Shown here: piece by piece, positions 1-9,121 of the stretch
How the letters are laid out: each line of letters starts with the position of its first letter
Position numbering within the stretch: the stretch's first letter is position 1
Source: an uncultured Lewinella sp.
Lineage (GTDB): Bacteria; Bacteroidota; Bacteroidia; Chitinophagales; Saprospiraceae
Length of the DNA stretch: 64,000 bases
Assembly: GCA_913057785.1 (NCBI GenBank)
Contig: CAJXPD010000006.1
Coordinates: 23,276 to 87,275, forward strand
Direction of reading: 5' to 3'
Position numbers and translations under genes: made by a program
The notes under the pieces: model-generated
The model's input: only the letters and a program-made list of their open reading frames with translations
Told to the model about the DNA's origin: nothing
Database searches by the model: none

Positions 1-951
1 ATCCAAAAGTTACGCCAACAACTGCTCGATTTTGCCAGTCTCATCGAACTAGAACTCGATTTCTCCGAAGAAGACGTAGAATTCGCCGATCGCACCGAAT
101 TGAAGAATTTGGTCAAGAAGATCCAAACCTATATCCACGCCCTGGTACAATCCTTCGATCTCGGCAACGCCATCAAGCACGGCATCAACACCGTTATCGC
201 TGGCCGTCCCAATGCTGGCAAATCCACCCTCCTCAACGCCCTGTTAAACGAGGACCGAGCCATTGTTTCCGACATCGCCGGCACCACCCGAGATACCATC
301 GAGGAAGTGCTCAATATTGAAGGCATCCAATTTCGCTTAATCGACACCGCTGGCATCCGCGAAGCTAGTGATCAGATCGAAGCCATCGGCGTCGAAAAGA
401 CGATGGAAAAAATCAGCCAATCCGCCCTCCTCATCTACGTCTTCGACGTCATCCAAACGCAGCCGGAAGAAGTCCGCCAAGACCTCGCCAAACTGGTCAA
501 GCCTGATATGCATTTGCTCGTCATCGCCAATAAGATGGACTTGAATCCGCATACAAAGTTTGAGCATTATTTTGAGGAGACAGAAGACAGGGGACAGACG
601 ACAGACGATTCCGATTTCCTTTCCACTGTTTCAAAAGCTCAGTGGGTACCGATTTCCGCCCTAGAAAAAATGAATATCGGCTTTCTCAAAGAGAAACTCT
701 ACCAATCCGTCCTCACCGAGCAAGTCCAGGTCGACAGCACCATCGTGAGCAATGCCCGCCACTTCGAAGCCCTGAAAAAGGCCAGTGAAAGCCTGGACGA
801 TGTCCTGCACGCCATGGACTCCGGCATCACCTCAGATTTCGTGGCGATGGATATTCGCAGATCCTTGGCCTTCCTGGGAGAGATCACCGGTGAGATCTCC
901 ACGGATGATTTGCTGGGAAATATTTTTGGGAAGTTCTGTATTGGGAAGTAA
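1..951 (+). CDS. mnmE: tRNA modification GTPase MnmE, 3' part (5' end outside window)
   Basis: MnmE works with MnmG in the cytoplasm to make the 5-carboxymethylaminomethyl modification on wobble uridine of certain tRNAs. The reading frame is open from base 1, so 316 residues of a protein that is usually about 450-470 long are visible; the N-terminal folate-binding domain is mostly missing. Visible motifs: G1 loop GRPNAGKST, switch region with TTRD, G3 DTAGIR, G4 NKMDL, and the diagnostic C-terminal CIGK, whose cysteine is needed for modification. A stretch rich in E, D, T and Q (TEDRGQTTDD) lies between G4 and G5 and is encoded by a GACAGA-rich repeat. The identification is secure; the true start lies left of the window. 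Confidence 0.97.
   Translation: MQKLRQQLLDFASLIELELDFSEEDVEFADRTELKNLVKKIQTYIHALVQSFDLGNAIKHGINTVIAGRPNAGKSTLLNALLNEDRAIVSDIAGTTRDTIEEVLNIEGIQFRLIDTAGIREASDQIEAIGVEKTMEKISQSALLIYVFDVIQTQPEEVRQDLAKLVKPDMHLLVIANKMDLNPHTKFEHYFEETEDRGQTTDDSDFLSTVSKAQWVPISALEKMNIGFLKEKLYQSVLTEQVQVDSTIVSNARHFEALKKASESLDDVLHAMDSGITSDFVAMDIRRSLAFLGEITGEISTDDLLGNIFGKFCIGK
579..608 (+). repeat. GACAGA-rich simple repeat inside mnmE
   Basis: Four imperfect GACAG(A/G) units follow each other here within the G domain of MnmE. The frame is kept. They encode an acidic, polar insert between the G4 and G5 motifs. The base composition differs from the surrounding codons. Confidence 0.5.
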
Positions 952-987
952 CTATAAATCTCGTCATCACACATACAGCTTGAGCAA

Positions 988-1998
988 ATGCTAACAAATG
1001 GAATCATCCTTATCATGGCATCAATGGGGCTTGCTCAAGGACTTTTCCTAAGTTTTTACTTATTCTCTCTGAAGAATGGAGATAAAAAAGCGAATGTTCT
1101 TTTAGGGTTAATTATACTGGGGCTAACCATGCGAATAGGTAAATCAGTCTTAAATTACTATATCCCCTTGGAAGAATGGCAAAAGAATATAGGGACCTCA
1201 GGTATATTCTTCGCCGGTCCAGCTTTATTTCTTTATGGCCTAACGCTGCTTGAAAAAAGAAAAATATTCAGTCGTTCTGATTACCTCCATTTCGTCCCTT
1301 TCGGTTGCTTCCTTTTTCTGATTCCATTCGTTCCGAGAAACGGAAACTTCGAATCCTTTTGGAACTACGGGCTTGTCGTATTTTTCTTATTGATTTACTT
1401 GATACTTTCTTTTTCCCTGTTACGTAGAAGTCGTACTAGCGCTTCAAAGGAGCTACTGCAATGGTATCGACTAATATTGCTAGGTGCTACCTTAATCTGG
1501 TTTTACTATTTAGGTAACCTCTTCGAACTCACTCCCCACTACATTTCAGGCCCTATTTTCTACAGCTTTATGATATACTCCTTTACCTACCTTTTTTTGA
1601 ATCGTCATAAGTTTAGTTTGGAAAAGTACAGTCATTCAAAAATGGATGCCCGGGGTTCGAAAGAATTGTATCAAAGGATAAAAACACTTTTCGAACTGGA
1701 AGAATTTTTTCTACAGGATGGACTCAACCTCCAAGTCGTTGCGGAGAAACTGGGGGTCAACACTAGACTCATTTCTCAGGCCATCAATGAAAATAGACAG
1801 CAAAACTTCTCTGAGTTTGTGAACTACCATCGCGTGGAAAAGGCTAAAAAGCTATTGGGAGCACCAGAACACAAAACGGATAAGATTGCCACGATCGCCT
1901 ATGAAGTGGGTTTTGGCAACGTAACCTCCTTCAATGTCGCCTTTAAGAAGGAAACGGGAATAACTCCTTCCGCCTACCGGAGAAACGTAAATTCCTAA
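988..1998 (+). CDS. Membrane-anchored AraC-family transcriptional regulator
   Basis: This 336-residue protein has an N-terminal membrane half (roughly residues 5-205) with about six to seven hydrophobic segments. A cytoplasmic C-terminal AraC-type DNA-binding domain follows (about 225-336), with both helix-turn-helix units and the typical ending GFGNVTSFNVAFKKETGITPSAYR. This layout (7TM-like sensor plus HTH_18) is common in Bacteroidota and suggests that a membrane or extracellular signal is passed directly to DNA. It starts 36 bases after mnmE. It may regulate the lipoprotein gene that follows about 100 bases downstream, but no operator was identified. Domain calls are firm; ligand and targets are unknown. 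Confidence 0.85.
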   Translation: MLTNGIILIMASMGLAQGLFLSFYLFSLKNGDKKANVLLGLIILGLTMRIGKSVLNYYIPLEEWQKNIGTSGIFFAGPALFLYGLTLLEKRKIFSRSDYLHFVPFGCFLFLIPFVPRNGNFESFWNYGLVVFFLLIYLILSFSLLRRSRTSASKELLQWYRLILLGATLIWFYYLGNLFELTPHYISGPIFYSFMIYSFTYLFLNRHKFSLEKYSHSKMDARGSKELYQRIKTLFELEEFFLQDGLNLQVVAEKLGVNTRLISQAINENRQQNFSEFVNYHRVEKAKKLLGAPEHKTDKIATIAYEVGFGNVTSFNVAFKKETGITPSAYRRNVNS

Positions 1999-2098
1999 TG
2001 CTGCTTTTTCTTCCAAAATCGTTTAAAGAAACATGTTCTTTAAAGAACCTTTGTAGCTGATTGTCGATTATTGCTGCCTAATCAAATACTTCATTACA

Positions 2099-2545
2099 AT
2101 GACCAAAGCAGCAACCTTTCTTGTTGGATTCGCAATGATCTTCCTACTTGCTTGTGAGCAAAAATCTGCCCACGGGGCAAACCTTGATGCATCCAGAACC
2201 CAACAAAACACTGATCAAGTACAACCCCTAGAGGTAGTCAATGCGAGAATGGATTTTTTCAATCAACATGATCTCGCTGCCTTCTTAAAATGCTACCATG
2301 AAGATGTCAAAGTTTACACCTATCCATCTAAGTTATTAGGCAAAGGTTCTCAAAGGTTAGCCTCGATTTTTGAAGCTGATTTCAAAGAGAAAAATGTCCA
2401 TGTAGAAATTATTAATCAGATCACCAATGGAGCGTATGTCATCAACCACGAAATTGTAACTCGCGCTGAAAAGGAAACTAAGTATGTCTCTATCTATGAG
2501 GTGAAAAATGGATTAATTACAAGCGTGCGCTTTGTGCGGGATTGA
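2099..2545 (+). CDS. NTF2/SnoaL-like lipoprotein
   Basis: This 148-residue protein has a lipoprotein signal peptide (hydrophobic stretch ending FLLAC, cysteine near residue 19), so it is probably anchored in the envelope. The mature part has the SnoaL-like cone-fold pattern: a helix with VVNARMDFFNQHDLAAF, then CYHEDVKVYTYPS, then beta strands ending in YEVKNGLITSVRFVRD. Such domains bind small molecules or act as steroid-isomerase-like enzymes, but many have no known activity. It follows the AraC regulator on the same strand. A second protein of the same fold lies at 13639, with little similarity beyond the fold. The function is not predictable. Confidence 0.75.
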   Translation: MTKAATFLVGFAMIFLLACEQKSAHGANLDASRTQQNTDQVQPLEVVNARMDFFNQHDLAAFLKCYHEDVKVYTYPSKLLGKGSQRLASIFEADFKEKNVHVEIINQITNGAYVINHEIVTRAEKETKYVSIYEVKNGLITSVRFVRD

Positions 2546-2810
2546 TAATCAAAGAAACGTGAAATCTGATAGAATCTGTCTGGTGTTCCCTTGTTGTTGC
2601 ATGTCAAATTGACGAGGGTGGCACCAGGACTAGCCTTACATTGAGTCAAAGCTCTTCAACAGTCCTCTAGCTACCTATTCCTTCCAATACACCTATTTTG
2701 GGGTTTAGATGAGGTTCCATAAATAGAGCTACCTACATTAGCATATTAAGAGAGATTTACTGGTGAATATCCCTGAGCAGTTTGCATTCGCAAATAAGCC
2801 TCCATTCCAA

Positions 2811-4514
2811 CTAATAACCCGGATTTTGCCTCAATACATCCACCCCCTGCAAATCAATCTCCGCCTGAGGAATAGGCAGATACTCACTTTTCCCTGCGGT
2901 AAAATCAGCTCCTGCAAAAGGTGGTTTTAAAAATTGGTCTTCATGTTGCAGATAGGCATCCAGTTCCGCCTTGGCGATACCCCAACGCACCAAATCGTAA
3001 AAGCGATGTCCCTCGCCTGAGAGTTCTAGTTTTCGTTCTAGACGAACAGCCCTCCTTCCGGCGGCCTGGTTGGCAAAAGGCGGATAAATTGCCATAACAT
3101 AACGAGCTTCAGCCTCGGGTAAAGGAGAATTCATTGCGCGAATTCTTACTCGATTAATGTATTCTCGCGCTTGATCCAGATTGTTGAGTTCTATTTCCGC
3201 TTCGGCAGCCATCAACAGAACATCGGCAAAACGGATCAGATTATAGTTTACGGCAGTGTAACCTCGGGTCCAACCCGACACATCATTTTCAACCCCTACT
3301 CCCTCTTTATAGTAACTGAACTTCTTGGGGGAATAAGGACCGCTATAGGGTTGAGCTCGAACCCAGGTGGCACCAGGGTGTAAACCCCAGTCTAGATACG
3401 GAATACCCCTGCGGCCTATCGCATGATCTAATCTAGGATCGATATTTCCAGCATCAGGCGTAAAAGTATCTAAGGCCGTAAGTCCTAGGTCCGTTTTCAA
3501 GGCATGGTTAGCCTCATTGTAGGTGCGGCCGGGTAAAGGTAAACCAGCCGCATCGGTACGAAAGGAATTAGCTAAGTCTAGGCTTGGTGCAAAGAAGCCG
3601 CAACAGCCGCCGGGAACATCTTGCCCACCCATCGGAAAATTCAAAAGCATAGCTGGGTTCGCATTGGTCAAAGCTCCAGTTCCAACAGCGGCTTGAACCG
3701 CAAAGACTGATTCTTCATTATTATCATGAGTGGATCTAAAGATATCGGCGTAGTATGGCAACAAGCCATAGGGTTTGCCCCCAGCCGTTACACCTTTAGT
3801 GATGGCTTGATCCAAGAGCAATTGAGCTGCAGAATATTTATTTTGAAACAGATAGGCTTTGGCCAAATAGATACCCGCTGCCCACTTGTTTGCCCGACCA
3901 ATCGCTGCTTGTATTTCTGGTAAATGATCAAAAGCAAATTGAAAATCTGCCTCAATAAAAGGCCAAAGATCTTGATCATTTTGGATAGGCGTCACTTCAT
4001 CCCAATACTCATCCACATAAGGCGTATTGTTAAAATTCTTCTTCAAATCGAAGTAGAAATGTCCCCTTAAGAAACGAGCCTCGGCCTCTATCCTGATTTT
4101 ATCCGCTTCGGATACATTTTGCTGAGCCACAAGCAGCAAACGCAATGTCCCATTCGCTCGAGCGATACCTTCATAAAGCACCCTGTACTTCCATAACAAA
4201 GCCTGATTGCTGGGCTGCACAGCAAAGGTCTGTATTTCGTTAATGAAAGGGGCATCTCCTTCCTCTGAGCCTTTATTAGCATCACCACCGCGTATGGAAC
4301 CCCATATCCAATTAGTCGCGCCAGAAAAAGGATCTGCTCGGCCTAGCAACATGCTGTATGCACCAATTAAGGTCCCTTCGATTCCTTCTAAAGATGATAA
4401 CTCGGTCGAGCCCAGCGAACCGGTGGGAGCCACGTCCAGAAAACTATCTTTGCACGCCATTAGGACGAAAGCCAGGATGCACACCAGACTGATATAAGTA
4501 TTAGTTTTTTGCAT
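2811..4514 (-). CDS. SusD/RagB-family nutrient-binding outer-membrane lipoprotein
   Basis: This is the surface lipoprotein that caps the SusC-type channel and captures the substrate. I chose the ATG at 4514 because it gives a clean lipoprotein signal (MQKTNTYISLVCILAFVLMAC, cysteine 21) followed by KDSFLDV, the standard start of mature SusD proteins; the longer frame would overlap susC. The protein is 567 residues, within the family's usual 450-650. TPR-like helices occupy the N-terminal half. The C-terminal half carries LIRFADVLLMAAEAEIELN and the closing pattern YLPIPQAEID, both typical of RagB/SusD. It lies 35 bases downstream of susC on the same strand, so the two form an operon. Confidence 0.95.
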   Translation of the reverse strand: MQKTNTYISLVCILAFVLMACKDSFLDVAPTGSLGSTELSSLEGIEGTLIGAYSMLLGRADPFSGATNWIWGSIRGGDANKGSEEGDAPFINEIQTFAVQPSNQALLWKYRVLYEGIARANGTLRLLLVAQQNVSEADKIRIEAEARFLRGHFYFDLKKNFNNTPYVDEYWDEVTPIQNDQDLWPFIEADFQFAFDHLPEIQAAIGRANKWAAGIYLAKAYLFQNKYSAAQLLLDQAITKGVTAGGKPYGLLPYYADIFRSTHDNNEESVFAVQAAVGTGALTNANPAMLLNFPMGGQDVPGGCCGFFAPSLDLANSFRTDAAGLPLPGRTYNEANHALKTDLGLTALDTFTPDAGNIDPRLDHAIGRRGIPYLDWGLHPGATWVRAQPYSGPYSPKKFSYYKEGVGVENDVSGWTRGYTAVNYNLIRFADVLLMAAEAEIELNNLDQAREYINRVRIRAMNSPLPEAEARYVMAIYPPFANQAAGRRAVRLERKLELSGEGHRFYDLVRWGIAKAELDAYLQHEDQFLKPPFAGADFTAGKSEYLPIPQAEIDLQGVDVLRQNPGY

Positions 4515-4549
4515 GATTGTTAATTTTGAATTCGCCAAGGCTTCTTGTT

Positions 4550-7500
4550 CTATAAATCCAGATTTACACCAAATACCCAATTGCTCGTCATCGGGTAATT
4601 GCCCTGATCTACGCCAAAGTTCGTGTCTCTCCAACCGCCTACACTTGGATCTAAACCACTGTATCTCGTAATGGTAAAAGCATTGTTGACTGATACGTAT
4701 AATCTGAATTTTTCTAGCCCCCATTTGCCGATGGTTGCTTTCGGCATCAGATAGGACAAAGTGATGTTTTGCATTCTGAAATAAGAGCCGTCCTCTACGT
4801 AATAGGAATTGGATTCGGTATTGGTACTAAAATTAGAGACGTTCTCAAATATCGGGATTTCCCCTCTCGGGTTATCAAAGGTCCAGGATTCCTTCACACG
4901 CTCAGCAATGGCCGAGCCAGCAGTATAAAAGTCGGTAACACGCTTAGAAAGATTATACACTTCATTCCCAATGGAAGCAAAGGAATAGGCTTCCAATTTC
5001 CAATTTCGAAAGCCTAGCCTTACGGCAAACCCACCTGTAAAGTCTGCAATAGGATTCCCCAGCTTGGTACGATCTTGTTGATCGATCACACCATCTGCAT
5101 TGATATCACGGTATCGAAAACGTCCTGGTGCGGCTCCATCCTGTGTGGCTGCAGCATCGACTTCGGCCTGGTCTTGAAACAAGCCCTGTACCTCAAAGCC
5201 ATAAAAGGTAGACAATGGTTGTCCTACCTGATTGAGAATCGGCCGAATACTTCCGTAGACACTACTGCGATTGGGCAAGTTTTCAATGCCTGGCGCCAGG
5301 GTTACGATCTCATTGTGCAAAAAACTGCCATTAAGAGTGATCTGATACCTTATTCCATTGGTTCGCCCCTTGGAAGTAACCGTAAAGTCAATCCCTTCAT
5401 TCAGCATTTCCCCTACATTGACAAAGGGGTCTGCAGCAAAAAAGCCACTCTGCACCGTTACGGGCATCCGAAATAAGAGATCTTTTGTGCGCTTTCGCCA
5501 AAACTCTACGCCTAGGTCAAGTCTACCGTTAAACAGTAGCATGTCCAAGCCAATATTTGCCGTAATAGCCTGTTCCCATTTGGCAGTAGGATTACCAATG
5601 CGGGTTCGATAAAAACCTTCCACTGTACTGGTATTAGTGCCGTCAATATCATAGCTGGAAGCCTCCAGACTGGAACTAAATAGACTGTATTGATTGTTCG
5701 GATCTACATTATTGGAGTTACCCATGACACCAAAGCCTCCTCGCAATTTTATATCATCAATGAAAGTAAATTTTTGCATAAATCGCTCTGACGAAATCCG
5801 CCAGGCGGCAGAAAACGCGGGAAAGAATCCATAGCGATTATTTTGACCAAAGCGAGAAGAACCATCCCGACGAAGCACTGCAGATACCATGTACTTATCG
5901 GCATAGTCATAATTTATCCGGCTGAAATAAGAAGCAAACCTCACGCCATTAAAAGGGGCTCCTTCGACCGTACGGTTGGATAGGGTAGTTAATCCAATGT
6001 AGTCAACATTTTCAGAAAAGGGGTCAAGACCGAAGCCACTAATCGTAAAACCAGATCCTTGATCCAATACTTCTTGCCCCAGCAATAAGTCCACAGTATT
6101 ATACCCTATAGTCTTCCTGAAATTGGCTGTGCTCGTCCAGACCCATTGGGAAGTATAGCTTGAAAATTGACTAAAGGCAGGGGTTATTCGCTTGTTGATA
6201 CTATGGTAAGTCGTTTTTAGGTACTCGCGGCTATTAGCTGTACTGAACTGTCCACCAAAACTGCTCCGCAAAATTAATCCTTTGATCGGCTCTAATTCGA
6301 TATAAAAGTTTCCAAAGGCTTGGACAGTAAAGTCTCGATTATCCTTTAAATTTTCCGCGTCTGCCAATGGGTTAGACCAGTTGACCCCAACCCCTGGAGC
6401 CGCGTTACCAGCATAACCGCCAAACTCATCATAAACGGGGATGATCGGATTGGTTAAACTGCTATTTACAAATGTCCAGGTGTCCGCAGAACCTATTCCA
6501 CCAGCTGCTCCTTCAAGTAGTCTAGTTGAGCGATAGGTTCCTTGGAAATTTTCTCCAATCTTTAAGAATGGTAGGAGGTCAAATGCTGTGTTGACCCGAA
6601 AAGAATAACGGGAAAACTGCTGGTTCCTGACGATCCCCTCCTGTTCTTGCATCCCAACTCCCACATAATACTGGCTGGCTGCTCCGGCGCCTGAGATACC
6701 TAGATGATGACGTTTCAGCAAGGCATTGCGCATCACCACATCATACCAGTCAGTACCTTCTTTATTAGCTTTTACTACCTGATAGATAGGGCCTGCATCA
6801 TGATCAATGTTATACAACTGACGTTGTGTCGCTAAATCAACCGACCCTATCACACCTGCCTCTTGCCCTACCAACAGATAATCAGGTAATACAGGCGTAG
6901 CTCCATCGCCATACTGGGGGTGAGAAAACTCGGGTATTTCCCCTCGGGAAATCGCTGCATTTCTTATAGCCGCCCAGGTCCAGTCTGCCTGGTCCTGTGA
7001 GTTCATCATAGAGAGTCCAGCCCCAGGAGTTGTTAGCCCGAACATACCATCATAACTGATTGTCAATTCTTGCTGTGTCCTTTTCCCTTTTTTGGTGGTA
7101 TAAACAATCACTCCTCCGGCTGCTCGAGCTCCATAAATAGAAGCAGCCGTTGCGTCCTTCAGAATTGTCACACTAGCAACATCCCCTGGAGTAAGGAAAT
7201 CTACAGAATTAACGGGTACTCCATCCACAATGTAAAGCGGTTCATTCCCTCCCAAAGCCCCATACCCCCTTACTCTTACTTGACTAGTCGTCCCAGGTTG
7301 TCCATTGGTTATCACAGTCACCCCCGCCACTCGCCCTTGTAGCTGTTGCTCGATATTTCCAGATGGAGCAACCTGTATATCCCTAGCCGGAACCGTGGAG
7401 ACGGAGCCTGGGATTTTTCTTCGAGCATCGACAGAATATCCCGTGACTACAACTTCTTCCATGAGCAGTCCTGAAACCAAGTTGATGGAAAGATTGGTAG

Positions 7501-7783
7501 CGGCACCAATCACGATCTCTTGTCTTGTATAACCAATGAAAGAGCAAATGATGACATCTCCCTCGCTTGCAAACAGCATAAATCTTCCCTCCTGATCGGT
7601 GGTCGTGCCTGTGCTTGTACCGGAAATCAAGACGGAGACTCCAACTAAGGGTTCCTTCGTTTCACTATCCTTAATGACCCCACTTACTTGGGTGAAAATG
7701 GAAGTAGAAGAGACAAGTAAACAAAAGAGACCAAGTGCTATTGACCGCCACTTGGGCGAAAAATTGAATGTTGATTTTCCCAT
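4550..7783 (-). CDS. SusC/RagA-family TonB-linked outer-membrane transporter
   Basis: This is a TonB-dependent beta-barrel importer of 1077 residues. In order: a signal peptide (about 1-32), a carboxypeptidase-regulatory-like beta domain (about 34-105), the MEEVVVTGYS TonB-box-like segment (109-118), and the plug, with NIEQQLQGRVAGV and the SusC signature LYIVDGVP (183-190). A long barrel then runs to the C terminus (GVNLDL). It pairs with the SusD-like lipoprotein directly downstream. The adjacent HTCS gene suggests two-component control. The neighbouring gene is a protease and not a glycosidase, so the substrate may be a peptide, as for RagAB; this is inference only. Confidence 0.96.
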   Translation of the reverse strand: MGKSTFNFSPKWRSIALGLFCLLVSSTSIFTQVSGVIKDSETKEPLVGVSVLISGTSTGTTTDQEGRFMLFASEGDVIICSFIGYTRQEIVIGAATNLSINLVSGLLMEEVVVTGYSVDARRKIPGSVSTVPARDIQVAPSGNIEQQLQGRVAGVTVITNGQPGTTSQVRVRGYGALGGNEPLYIVDGVPVNSVDFLTPGDVASVTILKDATAASIYGARAAGGVIVYTTKKGKRTQQELTISYDGMFGLTTPGAGLSMMNSQDQADWTWAAIRNAAISRGEIPEFSHPQYGDGATPVLPDYLLVGQEAGVIGSVDLATQRQLYNIDHDAGPIYQVVKANKEGTDWYDVVMRNALLKRHHLGISGAGAASQYYVGVGMQEQEGIVRNQQFSRYSFRVNTAFDLLPFLKIGENFQGTYRSTRLLEGAAGGIGSADTWTFVNSSLTNPIIPVYDEFGGYAGNAAPGVGVNWSNPLADAENLKDNRDFTVQAFGNFYIELEPIKGLILRSSFGGQFSTANSREYLKTTYHSINKRITPAFSQFSSYTSQWVWTSTANFRKTIGYNTVDLLLGQEVLDQGSGFTISGFGLDPFSENVDYIGLTTLSNRTVEGAPFNGVRFASYFSRINYDYADKYMVSAVLRRDGSSRFGQNNRYGFFPAFSAAWRISSERFMQKFTFIDDIKLRGGFGVMGNSNNVDPNNQYSLFSSSLEASSYDIDGTNTSTVEGFYRTRIGNPTAKWEQAITANIGLDMLLFNGRLDLGVEFWRKRTKDLLFRMPVTVQSGFFAADPFVNVGEMLNEGIDFTVTSKGRTNGIRYQITLNGSFLHNEIVTLAPGIENLPNRSSVYGSIRPILNQVGQPLSTFYGFEVQGLFQDQAEVDAAATQDGAAPGRFRYRDINADGVIDQQDRTKLGNPIADFTGGFAVRLGFRNWKLEAYSFASIGNEVYNLSKRVTDFYTAGSAIAERVKESWTFDNPRGEIPIFENVSNFSTNTESNSYYVEDGSYFRMQNITLSYLMPKATIGKWGLEKFRLYVSVNNAFTITRYSGLDPSVGGWRDTNFGVDQGNYPMTSNWVFGVNLDL

Positions 7784-8153
7784 GGGTCAGAGTTAAAACT
7801 TAGTTGTAATTAGCGGAGAGCAGTAAGGGCTTACATGTATGAGATAGCTCAAGTTAGTGAAACTATAATTACAATACCTACCATCACTCCATTTCCTCGG
7901 AAAAGTCAAAATCAAGACCTTGAGACATATAAGTATCTGATTTTCAAACCAATGCCAATCACCCTTCGCTACCCCTGCAACGATATCTAATGTTTTTTCC
8001 CACTGAACCACCCTTTTCACCAAGGCTTCGGAACAAATTCAGTACCACACTAAAGCCTTTGGAACAATATCTAATTCACCATCCCCCCGTGGCCTGCACC
8101 TTTGTCATGACTTCAGCGCTGAAGGATTTCTCAACCATAAAATCCTTCAAATC
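7784..8153. other. Divergent intergenic region between susC and the protease gene
   Basis: These 370 bases separate the leftward susC and the rightward aspartic protease. They should hold both promoters. I find a 9-bp inverted repeat close to susC (separate entry) and an 8-bp palindrome TACATGTA at 7832-7839. On the minus strand TAAGTTTT, one base off the Bacteroidota -7 element TAnnTTTG, lies about 18 bases before the susC ATG without a clear -33 partner. No credible coding sequence was found. Confidence 0.5.
7804..7874. promoter_or_regulatory. Inverted repeat upstream of susC, possible regulator site
   Basis: TTGTAATTA at 7804-7812 is matched perfectly by its reverse complement TAATTACAA at 7866-7874, with 53 bases between. 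It begins 20 bases upstream of the susC start codon. Spaced half-sites of this kind could bind the AraC-type domain of the nearby HTCS; this is inferred from position only. Confidence 0.3.
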
Positions 8154-9068
8154 ATGGCAAACTTTAAACTATACATCGCTCTCTTCTTAATGGTATCCTT
8201 TAATAATATCCTGCTAGGGTCTTATGCTACTATTCCCTTCCAGGTCGAGGGCAAACTAATCATCATAGAGGCAATTGTAGACGGACAGAAAGGCAACTTC
8301 ATCTTAGACACTGGAATTTCCGAGCTGCTTCTGAATAACAGATATTATGTAGGACATCAATCCTCAAAGCATTACTATGGCTTAAACGGCCAAGGAGGTA
8401 CTATGGAACTAGGCCGTCCTACCGTCCAAATCGGAGAACAGAGCTGGGGAAGAGTATATGCTCAGATCGTACCGATGGTAGCCATAGAACGTTCGAAGGG
8501 CATTCGTATACATGGCCTATTAGGTACGGAAGTGTTCAAGAAACATACCTTAATGATTGATTATCGCAAACGTGAACTTCGGTTGTACCCCTTAGATCGC
8601 AATGGTGAAAACAGCTCTTTTGCACAAGGGCCCCTGCCGGATGAAGTACTGACCTTCAAATACAAAGGAGGAACCCCCCTCATTAATCTTCGTGTTGGCG
8701 ACAAGAAACTGAAGCTGGCCGTAGACACTGGAGCAGAGGTCAATCTTTTCGCCAACAAATATCTGGAGCAGTTGGCATCTTTCATCAAGCGTCGCCGTCA
8801 GCAGCGCTTCCACGGCTTCGGCAATAAGGGTCAGAAGACAACTTTTGCAAGCCTTTCCGGGGTGCAAACTACGCTAGGGGAAGTAGCGGAAATGAATACC
8901 GCCTTTGCCAATCTTGACCACTATAACCGACATGTGGTTGGGCCTAAGACTGATGGTATCATAGGTTATGAATTCCTGCAACAATTCCGCGTGGCATTTA
9001 ACTTTAAGAAGCGTGAAGTGTATCTCTGGGAGAAAGAAGATAGATTATTCGTGAGCACCGATAAATAG
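8154..9068 (+). CDS. Two-domain retropepsin-like aspartic protease, exported
   Basis: This 304-residue protein has an N-terminal signal peptide (about 1-24). It has two tandem retropepsin-type folds, each with the catalytic D-T-G: LDTGISELLL with Asp52 and VDTGAEVNLF with Asp191. Each is followed by the psi-loop hydrophobic-Gly motif, HGLLGTEVF after the first and GIIGYEFLQQF after the second. The two half-sites could pair within one chain, as in pepsins. Expected location is the periplasm or outer membrane. It is transcribed away from susC and towards the HTCS gene, 53 bases from that gene's end. A role in processing proteins or peptides for the SusC/SusD system is plausible but unproven. 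Confidence 0.85.
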   Translation: MANFKLYIALFLMVSFNNILLGSYATIPFQVEGKLIIIEAIVDGQKGNFILDTGISELLLNNRYYVGHQSSKHYYGLNGQGGTMELGRPTVQIGEQSWGRVYAQIVPMVAIERSKGIRIHGLLGTEVFKKHTLMIDYRKRELRLYPLDRNGENSSFAQGPLPDEVLTFKYKGGTPLINLRVGDKKLKLAVDTGAEVNLFANKYLEQLASFIKRRRQQRFHGFGNKGQKTTFASLSGVQTTLGEVAEMNTAFANLDHYNRHVVGPKTDGIIGYEFLQQFRVAFNFKKREVYLWEKEDRLFVSTDK

Positions 9069-9121
9069 GTTTGGAGGAGGAGGGTAAGGTGGTCCGACCG
9101 CATGCAACGGTGAGCATCAAG

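Noticed and set aside
7793-8190. Small frames on both strands between susC and the protease gene
   Set aside because: They have no sensible composition or homologue pattern, and one runs into the protease gene in another frame.
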